Shown piece after piece: positions 1 to 10,574 of a stretch of 64,000 nucleotides of DNA. The notes under the pieces were generated by a model. It was not told the origin of the DNA. It saw only the letters and a list, made by a program, of their open reading frames with translations, and did not search any database. The DNA lies in the NCBI GenBank assembly GCA_963556195.1, contig OY744517.1, forward strand, positions 89,328,443 through 89,392,442, written 5' to 3'. Position numbers and translations under genes: made by a program. This DNA comes from Sepiola atlantica. Taxonomy: Eukaryota; Mollusca; Cephalopoda; Sepiida; Sepiolidae. Within the stretch, counting starts at the first letter, position 1. Each line of letters opens with the position of its first letter.

Positions 1-225
1 AACAAAATACCAGGGGGCTGCTTCCCAACTCACTACAACAAGGACGTCTTCAAGTCCAATGTAAACAAATACTTGTTGAGCCATACTCTTGGATAACTAA
101 ATTCTGCCCTTCCCCCACCCCCATTGTTTCTACTTCTGCCATGGTGTTCTTCATTGCTCAACTGACAACCTTTTAGCCCTTATCCTCGAGTAGCCCTCTA
201 TCCTTAATAAGCAAGTACCCATTAG
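1..225 (+). mobile_element. LINE A, 5'-truncated 3' end
   Basis: The first 96 bases are an open frame ending in TAA. They encode the extreme C-terminus of a non-LTR retrotransposon reverse transcriptase, with CFPTHYNKDVFKSNVNKYL matching the usual FP-x(n)-FK-x-NVN-x-YL ending. A 3' untranslated part with the marker TTATCCTCGAGT follows, and the copy runs into (TA)n. It continues left of the window. Six more ends of the same family lie at about 42.8, 49.1, 50.2, 56.1, 58.0 and 60.0 kb. It is a dead fragment with no reverse-transcriptase motif present. Confidence 0.75.
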
Positions 226-246
226 TAATATATATATATATATATA

Positions 247-299
<53 letters not shown>
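226..299. repeat. (TA)n microsatellite at LINE tail
   Basis: About 37 TA dinucleotides with one C interruption, directly after the LINE A tail. Confidence 0.97.
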
Positions 300-302
<3 letters not shown>

Positions 303-1430
303 ATTAGTGAATTATTTAATATAATAGATATAAGTTTTAAAAACTGGCCGAGCCGATTCCAGAGTCTGAGGTGGCATCCATTATGCCAAACCTGAACTTT
401 TTTTCCAGTCTCAAAAAGTAAGCATCATATTACTACGCTAAAAATAAATCAATATGAACTGGAAAAGACAATTTTCAACACTTGTAGCTTTTTATAAGAC
501 TTTTAAAAGATGCCAAATTCTTTTAAAAATGCCAATTGGAAAAACATGCCAATACATTTTTAATGGAAATACGCATTTTTTATATAATTTTCTTTCATTA
601 TTTGTTCTTAAATCTTGCAAACTAATCTTTAAAAAGCTTAAGAAGAAGTCTTTGATCAAATCAAAGTGTGTTTATTATTGCTGAGTGTCTCATGCCGTGT
701 CATATGCTGATGGTCTGATCTTGGCAAATCAACAAGATGAAAAAGAAAGTATGGCATATCTAATCCTTATTTCATATCCCCCCTTCCACTCAACCAACCA
801 ATCACCGGCATCAATTTATTTGTAGATTGTTGTTGCTTTTCAGAAGTGGGGTGGAGTGTCGATAATCGGCACAGAATCATTTCCATCCTCCTTTCGTTTT
901 TACCATTTTGATTTGTAATGCTTCAAGAATTAGGAGTTCGGATTCGGTTTGCCATGAAGACCCATGGCAAAATTAAGGTCTACCCAACAAAATACTAAAA
1001 AAAAGGATAGAAATTGCTGTAATGATTTTCCTGGCATTCCAACCTATTGATGACTGATTTAATTAGAATCTAGCAATGTTTTAATAAAAACAAACGGTTT
1101 ATTTTAGTTTTACATCGATGAATCATACATTATGAAAACGTGATAAATAAAAAAAAAATCGGATTTAATTTTAAAATGTTTAAAAACAAATTTTCATAAC
1201 TAATGTTAATCATTAAAATATTAACTAAAGCAATTTTGATGATTACTGCTCATTGGAGTTTTCCAAGACTCCCATGCAACATCTTCTGTAGCTGCAAAGC
1301 CTAATCAGATATTGCACATAAAGGCATATTAGGATGATGTTTATTATGTAGTGGTCTTCGTCTGTCTCTTTGTTTATCTTTATGTCTCTGTGTAAGTAGT
1401 TCTAAAAGAATACTACTATTAATATTATTA
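300..1430. other. AT-rich non-coding DNA
   Basis: No recognisable gene or repeat. Only short lysine/phenylalanine-rich chance frames occur. Confidence 0.6.
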
Positions 1431-1458
1431 CTAGCGAGAGCGTGTAAATTACACGAAA
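1431..1458 (-). mobile_element. Helitron 3' terminus (hairpin + CTAG)
   Basis: On the minus strand a short hairpin (arms CGTGTAA and TTACACG at 1441-1447 and 1449-1455) is followed six bases later by CTAG at 1431-1434 and then a T. This is the classic Helitron end: a stem-loop, then CTRR, inserted before T. It lies just downstream of the minus-strand helicase remnant, in the correct order and orientation. Confidence 0.6.
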
Positions 1459-1490
1459 TTGTTTTCAATACTAATTATCTTGTTCCTAAC

Positions 1491-1763
1491 CTATACATGT
1501 TTTAATAAAATATAAGATTTGACTTGTATATTTATTTTTTTTAATGAACAATACATGAAACAATTTACAAAACTTCTAATGAAGGTAGTTCCTCTTCTCT
1601 GACCATGAGTAGAATTATTCTGAGGACAAATTTTCACTCTTACACTGTTCATAGACCTTGCTTTTGAGAAGGCTACATAAAGTTGTCCATGAGTAAAGCA
1701 AGGTTGTGGTAGGTAGATCCCAACCTTATCGAAAGTCTGTTCTTGAGCTTTATTAATGGTCAT
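1491..1763 (-). pseudogene. Helitron PIF1-like helicase, C-terminal remnant
   Basis: The minus-strand frame begins MTINKAQEQTFDKVGIYLP and continues with HGQLYVAFSKARS and VRVKI. These are helicase motif VI and the surrounding tail of the PIF1-family helicase domain found in Helitron Rep/Hel transposases. That enzyme unwinds DNA during rolling-circle transposition. Only about 50 residues are family-like. An in-frame TGA sits immediately before the first Met, and after RGTTFIRSFVN the frame drifts into AT-rich sequence, so a frameshift near the normal C-terminus is likely. The Rep nuclease and most helicase motifs are missing. The Helitron-like terminus 30-60 bases downstream supports Helitron origin over a host PIF1 gene. 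Confidence 0.85.
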
Positions 1764-1794
1764 TCATGAGTAGCATACAAAGATTCGGAAGGTC

Positions 1795-2003
1795 GTTGCT
1801 TTTGATGTAAGCGTGACAGACAAAATAACACACACGCTATCGTATTAATACGTGTCTCTCTAGTCGTCCCCTCATTACCCTCTACCCACTTCGATATAGA
1901 AAAAAAAATCTTAGAGGTTGGTTGAGATCGAACTATAAACCAGTCGGGCAGACGTCAAAAACCGACGTCAAAATTCTACATTGTTAACCGTTACGCCAAA
2001 CGG
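1795..2003 (-). mobile_element. tRNA-derived SINE, reverse strand
   Basis: Read on the minus strand, a pol III A box (TGGCGTAACGG, 1988-1998) is followed about 55 bases later by a B box (AGTTCGATCT, 1925-1934), as in a tRNA-headed SINE. The body runs down to CTTACATCAAAAG near 1799. That 19-bp tail (CTTTTGATGTAAGCGTGAC on the plus strand) recurs at 2079-2097, suggesting a second truncated copy. Confidence 0.6.
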
Positions 2004-2312
2004 AAATACTTGAAATACTACGAAAATTAGGTGACTGGAATGCTTTTTCAAATCTAGGTGCGGCACGCATGCGCAGAGCTTTTGATGTAAGCGTGACGCA
2101 CAAATTGAATTGGTTTATTGAACCGTAAAGGCACAGGTAATGAAAGAAGGTTGCTTCAGCTCTCCGTGTGACAGGAAGGGTCGACGATGAGTGTCTGATC
2201 AAATTACTTTTTCGATCGTGGACAACACTGAGGGTGGAGACGCAGCTCGAGAGATCTTGTTGATCAAGATTGGTCGAGTGTAGACGTTGCATCGAGGTTA
2301 GGCTTCTAGAGC
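2004..2312. other. Spacer with SINE-tail repeat, no gene
   Basis: Holds the second 19-bp SINE-tail copy at 2079-2097. A 102-residue minus-strand frame covers most of it, but it matches no family I know and overlaps repeat sequence. Confidence 0.45.
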
Positions 2313-2925
2313 ATTAATTCTTCTTAAAAAGACACTTTGAATCGTACCAAAATGTAGTAAAAGGTGAATTATTCTGAAAAGGGTAGGTTGAATTGCATCA
2401 AAATGCAGTAGAAAGTGAATTGCTCTAAAAAGGATAGGTTGATTCATATCAAAATGCAGTAGAAAGTGAATTACTCTGAAAAGGATAGGTTGAATCGTAT
2501 CAAAATGCAGTAGCAAGTGAATTGCTCTGAAAAGGATAGGTTGAATCGTATAAAAATGCAGTAGAAAGTGAATTACTCTGAAAAGGATAGGTTGAATTGC
2601 ACCAAAATGCAGTAGAAAGTGAATTGCTCTGAAAAGCATAGGTTGAATCGTAAAAAATGCAGTAGAAGGTGAATTGCTCTTAAAAGGGTAGGTTGAATTT
2701 CATCAAAATGCAGTAGAGAGTGAATTGCTATGCAAAAGATAGGTTGAATCGTATAAAAATGCAGTATACGGTGAATTGCTCTGAAAAGGATAGGTTGAAT
2801 CGTATCAAAATGCAGTAGAAAGTGAATTGCTCTGAAAAGGATAGGTGGAATCGTATCAAAATGCAGTAGCAAGTGAATTGCTCTTAAAAGGATAGGTTGA
2901 ATTGCACCAAAATGTAGTGAAAAAA
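2313..2925. repeat. 51-bp tandem array
   Basis: About 12 copies of a 51-bp unit. The marker GTGAATT starts at 2364, 2415, 2466, 2517, 2568, 2619, 2669, 2720, 2771, 2822 and 2873, so the period is 51 except for one 50-bp unit. Units differ at a few sites (ATTGCTC/ATTACTC, TAGAAA/TAGCAA). Since 51 is divisible by three, minus-strand frames stay open (repeat PILFRAIHFLLHFDTIQ), but this is not evidence for a protein. Confidence 0.95.
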
Positions 2926-4180
2926 GTCGCCCTCGAAAATGAAAACTTTGTCCTGGGATTGATGAATGTAATGCTAGAACGAGGGACGTCAGTCACTGGG
3001 TTGGTCGAGTCGACGGCTGAAGAGGCAGAAAGTGTGATAGCCGGTTGAAGGTGGATCGTACTGACAGAACTAGTCGATTTTTTCTCAGCTCTCATCGCTG
3101 ATTATATCTGAAACTAGACAGATTAGTGACGATCGGCTTGTTGAAGATAAAACATTGCATTAATTAATTCTTAGCCAACAATAACGGACTGATATTTTTA
3201 ATATGCTGCGGTGTTATATTATGTCGAGTAGGCTAATCTCATTCTTCAGTGCGTCTTGATTTGATTTTGAAATGATGTGTTTAAATAGAATATGGAGGTG
3301 AAAGCCAAACTTCTGTTCAACAACATCCACTGTTGTTAGTAAAAAAGAGTGACAACCTGCGAAACCAGCCACAACAAACCTAAACACATGAGGAATAGAA
3401 AAACCACAAGCTTTCAACCTACCCGACACTTTTCATTTTAAAACATACTACTACTATTTTGAATTTAAAAAAAAATTGTTTGCATTGTTGCCGGACTTTT
3501 CAATATTAGTATGAATCATTCTCGTATTTACAGTTAAAAAAAGATTGGCTTCGGTTATCATGGCATTAAATTATCAGCACACACAAATAATGATAAATGA
3601 TATTGTTGGTGTTTAATTGTTAAATACATTTAGAACACCTTGATGCTCTTGATCAAAGAAGATTTTATTTGAATGGTAATCCTGAACGGAGGAGGAGAGT
3701 TCGTCAATCGACACCAGATTATCCGCCATTTTCCCGTTGACAGAAACCAGCCTAACCTTTCGTTGACACATAAATAGTGCCAGATTGCATACAGAATGAA
3801 ACATGCTTTGTATAGCACAAACTATACGAAAGAATTGTATAGAATTGAATAGAAATATTAAAGTAGATGCTATAATAGCATTCCATATTTCTAAGGACCT
3901 TATATGACACATAGCCTAGCTAAAATTCTTATAGCAACTGAATTTAATTTTAATCTTTAAATCTGTTCTATGTTAAGCTGAATAATCAATCTGTTCTATT
4001 TTTTACTATGGGTTTTAGCTGCCTCTCAGAACATGCCTTGTGTAGCATTCTGGATTGGATAAGCATTTGCATTTAAATCTCTACAATTCAGAAGTCTATG
4101 ACTGCCGAGCACTATGCAGCAGCAGATAACATCTACATTTCAAAATGATAGACATAAAAATTTTGCTCTTTTTTCCAGTT
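2926..4180. other. Non-coding spacer
   Basis: No recognisable feature. Short minus-strand frames (60-99 codons) match nothing I know. Confidence 0.5.
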
Positions 4181-4189
4181 TTATTCTTC

Positions 4190-6285
4190 CGTCTTTCTTC
4201 ATCTTATTTCTTCATTGTTGTTTTTCTCTTCCCATTCTTCTTTCTTTTATCTTTTCTTTCTTCATCTTATTTCTTCATTGTTGTTTTTCTCTTCTCATTC
4301 TTCTTTCTTTTATCGTTTCTTTCTTCATCTTATTTCTTCATTGTTGTTTTTCTCTTCCCATTCTTCTTTCTTTTATCGTTTCTTTCTTCATCTTATTTCT
4401 TCATTGTTGTTTTTCTCTTCCCATTCTTCTTTCTTTTATCGTTTCTTTCTTCATCTTATTTCTTCATTGTTGTTTTTCTCTTCCCATTCTTCTTTCTTTT
4501 ATCGTTTCTTTCTTCATCTTATTTCTTCATTGTTGTTTTTCTCTTCCCATTCTTCTTTCTTTTATCGTTTCTTTCTTCATCTTATTTCTTCATTGTTGTT
4601 TTTCTCTTCCCATTCTTCTTTCTTTTATCGTTTTTTTCTTCATCTTATTTCTTCATTGTTGTTTTTCTATTCCCATTCTTCTTTCTTTTATCTTTTCTTT
4701 CTTCATCTTATTTCTTCATTGTTGTTTTTCTATTCCCATTCTTCTTTCTTTTATCGTTTCTTTCTTCATCTTATTTCTTCATTGTTGTTTTTCTCTTCCC
4801 ATTCTTCTTTCTTTTATCGTTTCTTTCTTCATCTTATTTCTTCATTGTTGTTTTTCTCTTCCCATTCTTCTTTCTTTTATCGTTTCTTTCTTCATCTTAT
4901 TTCTTCATTGTTGTTTTTCTCTTCCCATTCTTCTTTCTTTTATCGTTTCTATCTTCATCTTATTTCTTCATTGTTGTTTTTCTCTTCCCATTCTTCTTTC
5001 TTTTATCGTTTCTTTCTTCATCTTATTTCTTCATTGTTGTTTTTCTCTTCCCATTCTTCTTTCTTTTATCGTTTCTTTCTTCATCTTATTTCTTCATTGT
5101 TGTTTTTCTCTTCCCATTCTTCTTTCTTTTATCGTTTTTTTCTTCATCTTATTTCTTCATTGTTGTTTTTCTATTCCCATTCTTCTTTCTTTTATCTTTT
5201 CTTTCTTCATCTTATTTCTTCATTGTTGTTTTTCTATTCCCATTCTTCTTTCTTTTATCGTTTCTTTCTTCATCTTATTTCTTCATTGTTGTTTTTCTCT
5301 TCCCATTCTTCTTTCTTTTATCTTTTCTTTCTTCATCTTATTTCTTCATTGTTGTTTTTCTCTTCCCATTCTTCTTTCTTTTATCTTTTCTTTCTTCATC
5401 TTATTTCTTCATTGTTGTTTTTCTCTTCCCATTCTTCTTTCTTTTATCTTTTCTTTCTTCATCTTATTTCTTCATTGTTGTTTTTCTCTTCCCATTCTTC
5501 TTTCTTTTATCTTTTCTTTCTTCATCTTATTTCTTCATTGTTGTTTTTCTCTTCCCATTCTTCTTTCTTTTATCTTTTCTTTCTTCATCTTATTTCTTCA
5601 TTGTTGTTTTTCTCTTCCCATTCTTCTTTCTTTTATCTTTTCTTTCTTCATCTTATTTATTCATTGTTGTTTTTCTCTTCCCATTCTTCTTTCTTTTATC
5701 TTTTCTTTCTTCATCTTATTTCTTCATTGTTGTTTTTCTCTTCCCATTCTTATTTCTTTTATCTTTTCTTTCTTCATCTTATTTCTTCATTGTTGTTTTT
5801 CTCTTCCCATTCTTATTTCTTTTATCTTTTCTTTCTTCATCTTATTTCTTCATTGTTGTTTTTCTCTTCCCATTCTTATTTCTTTTATCTTTTCTTTCTT
5901 CATCTTATTTCTTCATTGTTGTTTTTCTCTTCCCATTCTTATTTCTTTTATCTTTTCTTTCTTCATCTTATTTCTTCATTGTTGTTTTTCTCTTCCCATT
6001 CTTATTTCTTTTATCTTTTCTTTCTTCATCTTATTTCTTCATTGTTGTTTTTCTCTTCCCATTCTTCTTTCTTTTATCTTTTCTTTCTTCATCTTATTTC
6101 TTCATTGTTGTTTTTCTCTTCCCATTCTTCTTTCTTTTATCTTTTCTTTCTTCATCTTATTTCTTCATTGTTGTTTTTCTCTTCCCATTCTTCTTTCTTT
6201 TATCTTTTCTTTCTTCATCTTATTTCTTCATTGTTGTTTTTCTCTTCCCATTCTTATTTCTTTTATCGTTTCTTTCATCATTTTC
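4190..6285. repeat. 63-bp pyrimidine-rich tandem array, ~33 copies
   Basis: The plus strand is almost entirely C/T in a 63-bp unit containing TTCATTGTTGTTTTTCTCTT. All three plus frames are open for more than 2 kb because 63 is divisible by three and the unit has no stop; each frame gives a 21-residue Phe/Leu/Ser repeat. Variant sites (ATCG/ATCT, CTCTTCCC/CTATTCCC, CTTCTTTC/CTTATTTC) show block structure. The 7-T variant at about 4630 and the CTATTCCC pair after it recur exactly 504 bp (8 units) later. Five consecutive CTTATTTC units lie at 5750-6010. Confidence 0.97.
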
Positions 6286-6872
6286 TTCATTTTTCCTTCG
6301 CTGCTGTTTAATTCTTCCTTTTCCTTTTGTTTTTCCGCTTTATTTTTCTTTCGTTATTTCGTTTCTTTATCTTCGTATTCGTCTCCATTTTCGTTTCCTA
6401 AAAAAATTATTTGAATGAACTTTGCAAACGAGACGCACTCTGGCATATTTTCTAACAAAAATCAATAAATTTTACACAACCGATGTAGCTTACATATCTC
6501 CTCCATTCAACTTTTATTATTCGTCTCCTCCTCTTTCTTCTTCTCCTCCTTCTTTCTCCTTCTTCTTCTGCTTCTTCTTCTTCTCCTTCTCCTTCTTCTT
6601 CTCATTCTTCTTCGCATTCTTCTTCTCCTTCTCCTCCTCCTTCTTCTTCTTCTCATTCTTCTTCTTCTTCTACTACTACTACTTCTTTTCTTCTTCTCAT
6701 TCTTCTTCTCCTTCTTCTTCTCCTTCTTCTCCTCCTTCTTCTTCTTCTTCTTCTTCTCCTCCTTCTCCTCCTCCTTCTTCTTCTTCTTCTTCTTCTATTT
6801 CTTCTACTTCTCCTTCTTCTTCTCCTTCTTCTTCTCCTTCTTCTTCTCCTTCTCCTCCTTCTTCTTCTTCTT
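6286..6872. repeat. Degenerate pyrimidine tract ending in (TTC/TCC)n
   Basis: A diverged pyrimidine-rich stretch passes into a nearly pure TTC/TCC/TCT triplet tract at about 6520-6872. Its 150-codon frame is only poly-Ser/Phe/Pro. Confidence 0.9.
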
Positions 6873-6879
6873 AGTCACT

Positions 6880-7458
6880 GACAATAACCAGTTGTGTTCC
6901 CCGAAGTCTGAGTAACAACAAGTCTCTCCATATTTCCAGCACACTCCACCTCATTCGATAGCCATTGCGTTATCGGCACAGCCGTTTACCATTGTACTCT
7001 CTGCACCCTCTAAGTAGAGGTCTGGTTAGTGGTCTCCCTCCTTGGTCTTTCCATCCTTCTTGACCTTTCACGACTATTTTTTGTAGTACCAGTCGAGACT
7101 GGTGACACTACATGTGTGTGTTTTGTGTGTGTGCGTGTGTTTTGTATGTGGGAAACTCCTGTCAGTTTCAGTTCCCTTGGACTCGTGTGATGTTTATTTC
7201 TATATTTTTCTTTCTATTCCTATTTCAACTTGCCTGTAGTTCTATTAGCATCACCTGGTTACGTGGGTTGGGTTCCACATTTGAGCATTTTCCTAAATAT
7301 TTTGGCTGATTTCATCATTGCCGTGCGTTGTATGGTCTCAATCTTCCATTCGTTTCAGATTTTCTGTACTCTTCCTAGTGCTCCTATAATTATCAATATT
7401 ACAGTGATTTTCTTTGTGTTCCATATTCCTTTCAGTTCTCTGGCAAGTTCCATGTATT
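6880..7458 (-). mobile_element. LINE C 3' end, reverse strand
   Basis: Minus-strand translation between about 7458 and 7290 gives degenerate pieces such as IIIGALGRVQK and AMMKSAKIFRKMLKCGTQPT. These resemble the C-terminus of octopus-type LINEs and match parallel pieces at 22.5 kb and 41.7 kb. The downstream part (7100-6880 on the minus strand) shares blocks around GGTCTTTCCATCC with the 22.2-kb copy. Several frame breaks; a dead copy. Confidence 0.6.
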
Positions 7459-7478
7459 TATTATTATTAATATTATTA

Positions 7479-7515
<37 letters not shown>
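7459..7515. repeat. (ATT)n microsatellite
   Basis: Imperfect ATT trinucleotide run adjoining the LINE C fragment. Confidence 0.95.
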
Positions 7516-7516
<1 letters not shown>

Positions 7517-8544
7517 TTATTTTAAAACTCCTAATGTTTAAAATGCTAAAGGCAAGACAATAGTGTTATATGCTTTCCACTCGAAGCTTTTATCATTGCA
7601 TTTTGGAGGCTTTTAAAAAACTGTTCAGCCATTTTTCCAGATGTCATATTTCTTTTAAATTATTTACCTCATTAATATTGTAACCTACCCCACACCCAAC
7701 GTCGTCTCCAAGTCAATAATGAATAGTAATGGTTGCAGTAGAGAAATGCACGGCCAATAGTTGCGAAAGAGGAATGGTAACAGTGAAGAATTGGGGACAA
7801 TAAAAGCAAGTGCATCCTTTGTTAAAGAACACAAGAGAAACGGAATAAAAGCAAAATGCTAAGATACATGGCGGTTCTTTAATCGTGCACAAACCTGAAT
7901 CAAACGGATTTTTAAAAAAAGCTCTCCATATCCCAGTTCGATGTCTGTTCAATTTAAAGAATATTTCTCATATATCTTTTTGACAATCTTTTCTATATAT
8001 AATTCATCAGAATATTTTTCTTTCGATAGCTCTATTTGAAAGCTATATATATGCATACAAATAGTGTACAATATTTCTTGATATGATATTAATAATGTTA
8101 TTTTCTATGTAAGCAACAGTATAGTCTCTCCAGGGTACAAGTAAATGACTAAATTTAGAGCTTGATAAATTGAAAAATAGAACAGATGGACAGTTAATAA
8201 AGAATAGTTTTGACATGATCATGCATATACATGCTACCTGCATCATAAACTATGGAGAATATTTTTTTGTAAATATAAAAAATGTGTTAATATTTTTATC
8301 ACAAAAATCGGGCAATTGTAATGAAATTTTCAGCATTTTTCCATAGATTATATTTAACATATAAAGTTATCTTGTCGGATTTTCAAAGTAAAAGCCAAAT
8401 AGTATTTAAGCTGACTAATCAAACTTTCTTTAGACTAGCAAATTTTCATTTGTTATTGTTGTACTATGTTATGGGCAATATAATAACATATTTAGTTACA
8501 ACTTAATTTAAAACTTACTTAGTTCGACTGCTAATATTAAACAT
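7516..8544. other. AT-rich non-coding DNA
   Basis: No feature recognised. Confidence 0.5.
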
Positions 8545-8925
8545 ATATACCATGAACTAGACAAAGCGGGTGAAGCTATGGAGGTAGCGCTTGATATATC
8601 AAAGGCCTTTGACAAGGTCTGGCGATCAGCTAAATCACTGTTGAGGTCCCCAGATACCAGATGGCTTTCTACTGTAATAGCTTCTTTCCTTGAACTGCTA
8701 GCATTTGGAATTCCTTCCCTGTTCCCTCACTATACCGACATGCAGAAGTTTAAATGTAATGTGAACAAACATCTCGCTGCACAGCTCCCCACTTAGGATT
8801 TCTCTATGGATGTGGCTCTAAATTCACAGTAGCCCCTTACGTCTCGGTGGCAATGTGCCCCCTTTTGAGGGGTGAATTAAAGTAAAAAAGAAAACAAAAT
8901 AAAAATAAAAATAAAAATCAGCAAG
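8545..8925 (+). mobile_element. LINE B, internally deleted
   Basis: The frame at 8578-8796 starts in the reverse-transcriptase catalytic core: ALDISKAFDKVW, where the first Asp is the motif A metal ligand. It then jumps after only about 15 residues to the C-terminal segment (IPSLFPHYTDMQKFKCNVNKHL). Several hundred codons of fingers, palm and thumb are missing. The 3' untranslated part (AGTAGCCCCTTACGTCTC...GGCAATGTG) matches copies at 20.6 and 31.2 kb. The tail is an A-rich (AAAAT)n run. It is a retrotransposon pseudogene with a large internal deletion, probably jockey/I/CR1-like; the clade is not settled by these motifs. Confidence 0.8.
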
Positions 8926-9063
8926 AGGGATAACTTAATTTAAATTGAAGAATATAATAGGCGTTGTCTACTTTAAACGTTAAAAGTGTGCAAACAAATA
9001 AAAATAAATAAAATGGATTGCCTGCATCTCGGGCAACACCAGGTAGGTACAGCTATTATTATA

Positions 9064-9446
9064 CAGGGTGGGCCAAAATAAGGGTCCTATCTTTAAATTT
9101 GAATAACTTGAATTTGAATAACTTCCACAAAATAAAAGTTAAACTCACCAAACTTTATGTGTGTGTAGACTGACCCTTCCGAGATTTTTTGAAATAAACA
9201 AAACAAATTTTAGCCGAAAAACACTTCTTAAAACTTACAAAAACTAAAGTATTGTTTTTTACACTGTTTTGAGTTTTTTAAGCAAAAATAATGTTTTCTA
9301 AATGAGGGTACGTTCCTTAGGGCTAATACGGCTCATGCTTGCTTCGGAAGGGGTCCTTTACTTATTCTAAAAAAAAAAAAAAAAAAATCAATAAATAAAA
9401 AAGTTATGAATTTTAAAAAATAGGACCCTTATTTTTGCCCACCCTG
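9064..9446. mobile_element. mariner/Tc1-type MITE, copy 1
   Basis: A 383-bp element starts CAGGGTGGGCCAAAATAAGG and ends in the inverted complement, TTGCCCACCCTG. It is flanked by TA on both sides (9062-9063, 9447-9448), as expected from IS630/Tc1/mariner transposition. Terminal inverted repeats extend about 30-45 bp. There is no transposase frame. A nearly identical copy lies at 59580-59965. Confidence 0.85.
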
Positions 9447-9790
9447 TATAAGTAATACAAAAATACAACATATATGTCTATAACTAATACAAGAATACAA
9501 CACATATATATATAAGTAATACAAAAATACAACATATATAAGTAATACAAAAATACAACATATATATATAATACAAAAATACAACATATATATATATATA
9601 TAATACAAAAATACAACATATATATATATATAAATAATACAAAAATACAATATATATTTTTGTATTACTTATATATATAATATATAAGTAATACAAAAAT
9701 ACAACATATATATATTTATATATATAAGTAATACAAAAATACAACATATATATATTTATATATATAAGTAATACAAAAATACAAAAAAAA
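9447..9790. repeat. Minisatellite of TAATACAAAAATACAACATA + (TA)n
   Basis: About ten units built from TAATACAAAAATACAACATA plus a variable (TA)n spacer, directly at the right end of the MITE. A central inversion near 9650-9690 makes a local palindrome (GTATTACTTATA / TATAAGTAATAC). Minus-strand frames here are repeat artefacts. Confidence 0.93.
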
Positions 9791-10312
9791 AAAATGATTT
9801 TATTTTTTGATATGTGTTTATTGTGATATAATCTGTTTGAATGCCAAGTTTGCTTGAACATCAACCTCGAGTCTATTGCGAACTGAAAAACTTCATTTTA
9901 TTTATTAAATGAAACTGTTCCGAATTTAAATGGTCGTCACAGGAAAGACTAATGCAATTAGAATGAAAGATAAATTCCAATGTACAAATGAAATAAGCTG
10001 CTTATTCTTTCAACAGACATTCACACAATCGTTACTAATGTTGTTATGTGTTAGTTGCATCATAGCTTTTCTGAAATCCTACATAGAGTTTGATTAAATT
10101 AATGAAACATCTCATCTGAATGTCTATAAATGGAGCAATATCGATCCAAGCACTGTATTTAACCATTACAATTTGTTTATATGACAGCAAAATTCAAATT
10201 AGGCAAGCATTTACTTCCTAATGTTTTTCTCGCTCTCGCTGGCATTTTCAATTTATTCGTATATCACAGTTTACATATTAGTCTCAATGGTTTATATGTA
10301 TATCTCTCTTTT

Positions 10313-10318
<6 letters not shown>
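9791..10318. other. AT-rich non-coding DNA
   Basis: Nothing recognised. Confidence 0.5.
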
Positions 10319-10355
<37 letters not shown>

Positions 10356-10516
10356 GTGTGTGTTGTATATGTGTGTGTGTGTTGTATATATGTGTTGTAT
10401 ATGTGTGTGTGTGTTGTATGTATGTGTTGTATATATGTGTGTGTGTTTAGTATATATGTGTTGTATATGTGTGTGTTGTGTGTGTATATATATATATATA
10501 TATATAATGTATTATG
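10319..10516. repeat. (TA)n and TG-rich TGTATATGTGT satellite
   Basis: (TA)n at 10320-10351 is followed by irregular GTGTTGTATATGTGTG units and a second (TA)n at about 10486-10506. Confidence 0.95.
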
Positions 10517-10574
10517 TATTATATGTGGGTGCTATATTTCTCTTTTTTAATTTTCTTTTTTTGTTTTGCTCGGG

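Noticed and set aside
4114..6418. Three overlapping plus-strand frames of about 700-766 codons resembling a multi-pass membrane protein
   Set aside because: They are the three readings of one 63-bp stop-free repeat; no unique coding sequence or conserved domain is present.
9413..9864. Tyr/Ile/Phe-rich minus-strand frames
   Set aside because: Translation of the TAATACAAAAATACAACATA minisatellite next to the MITE.
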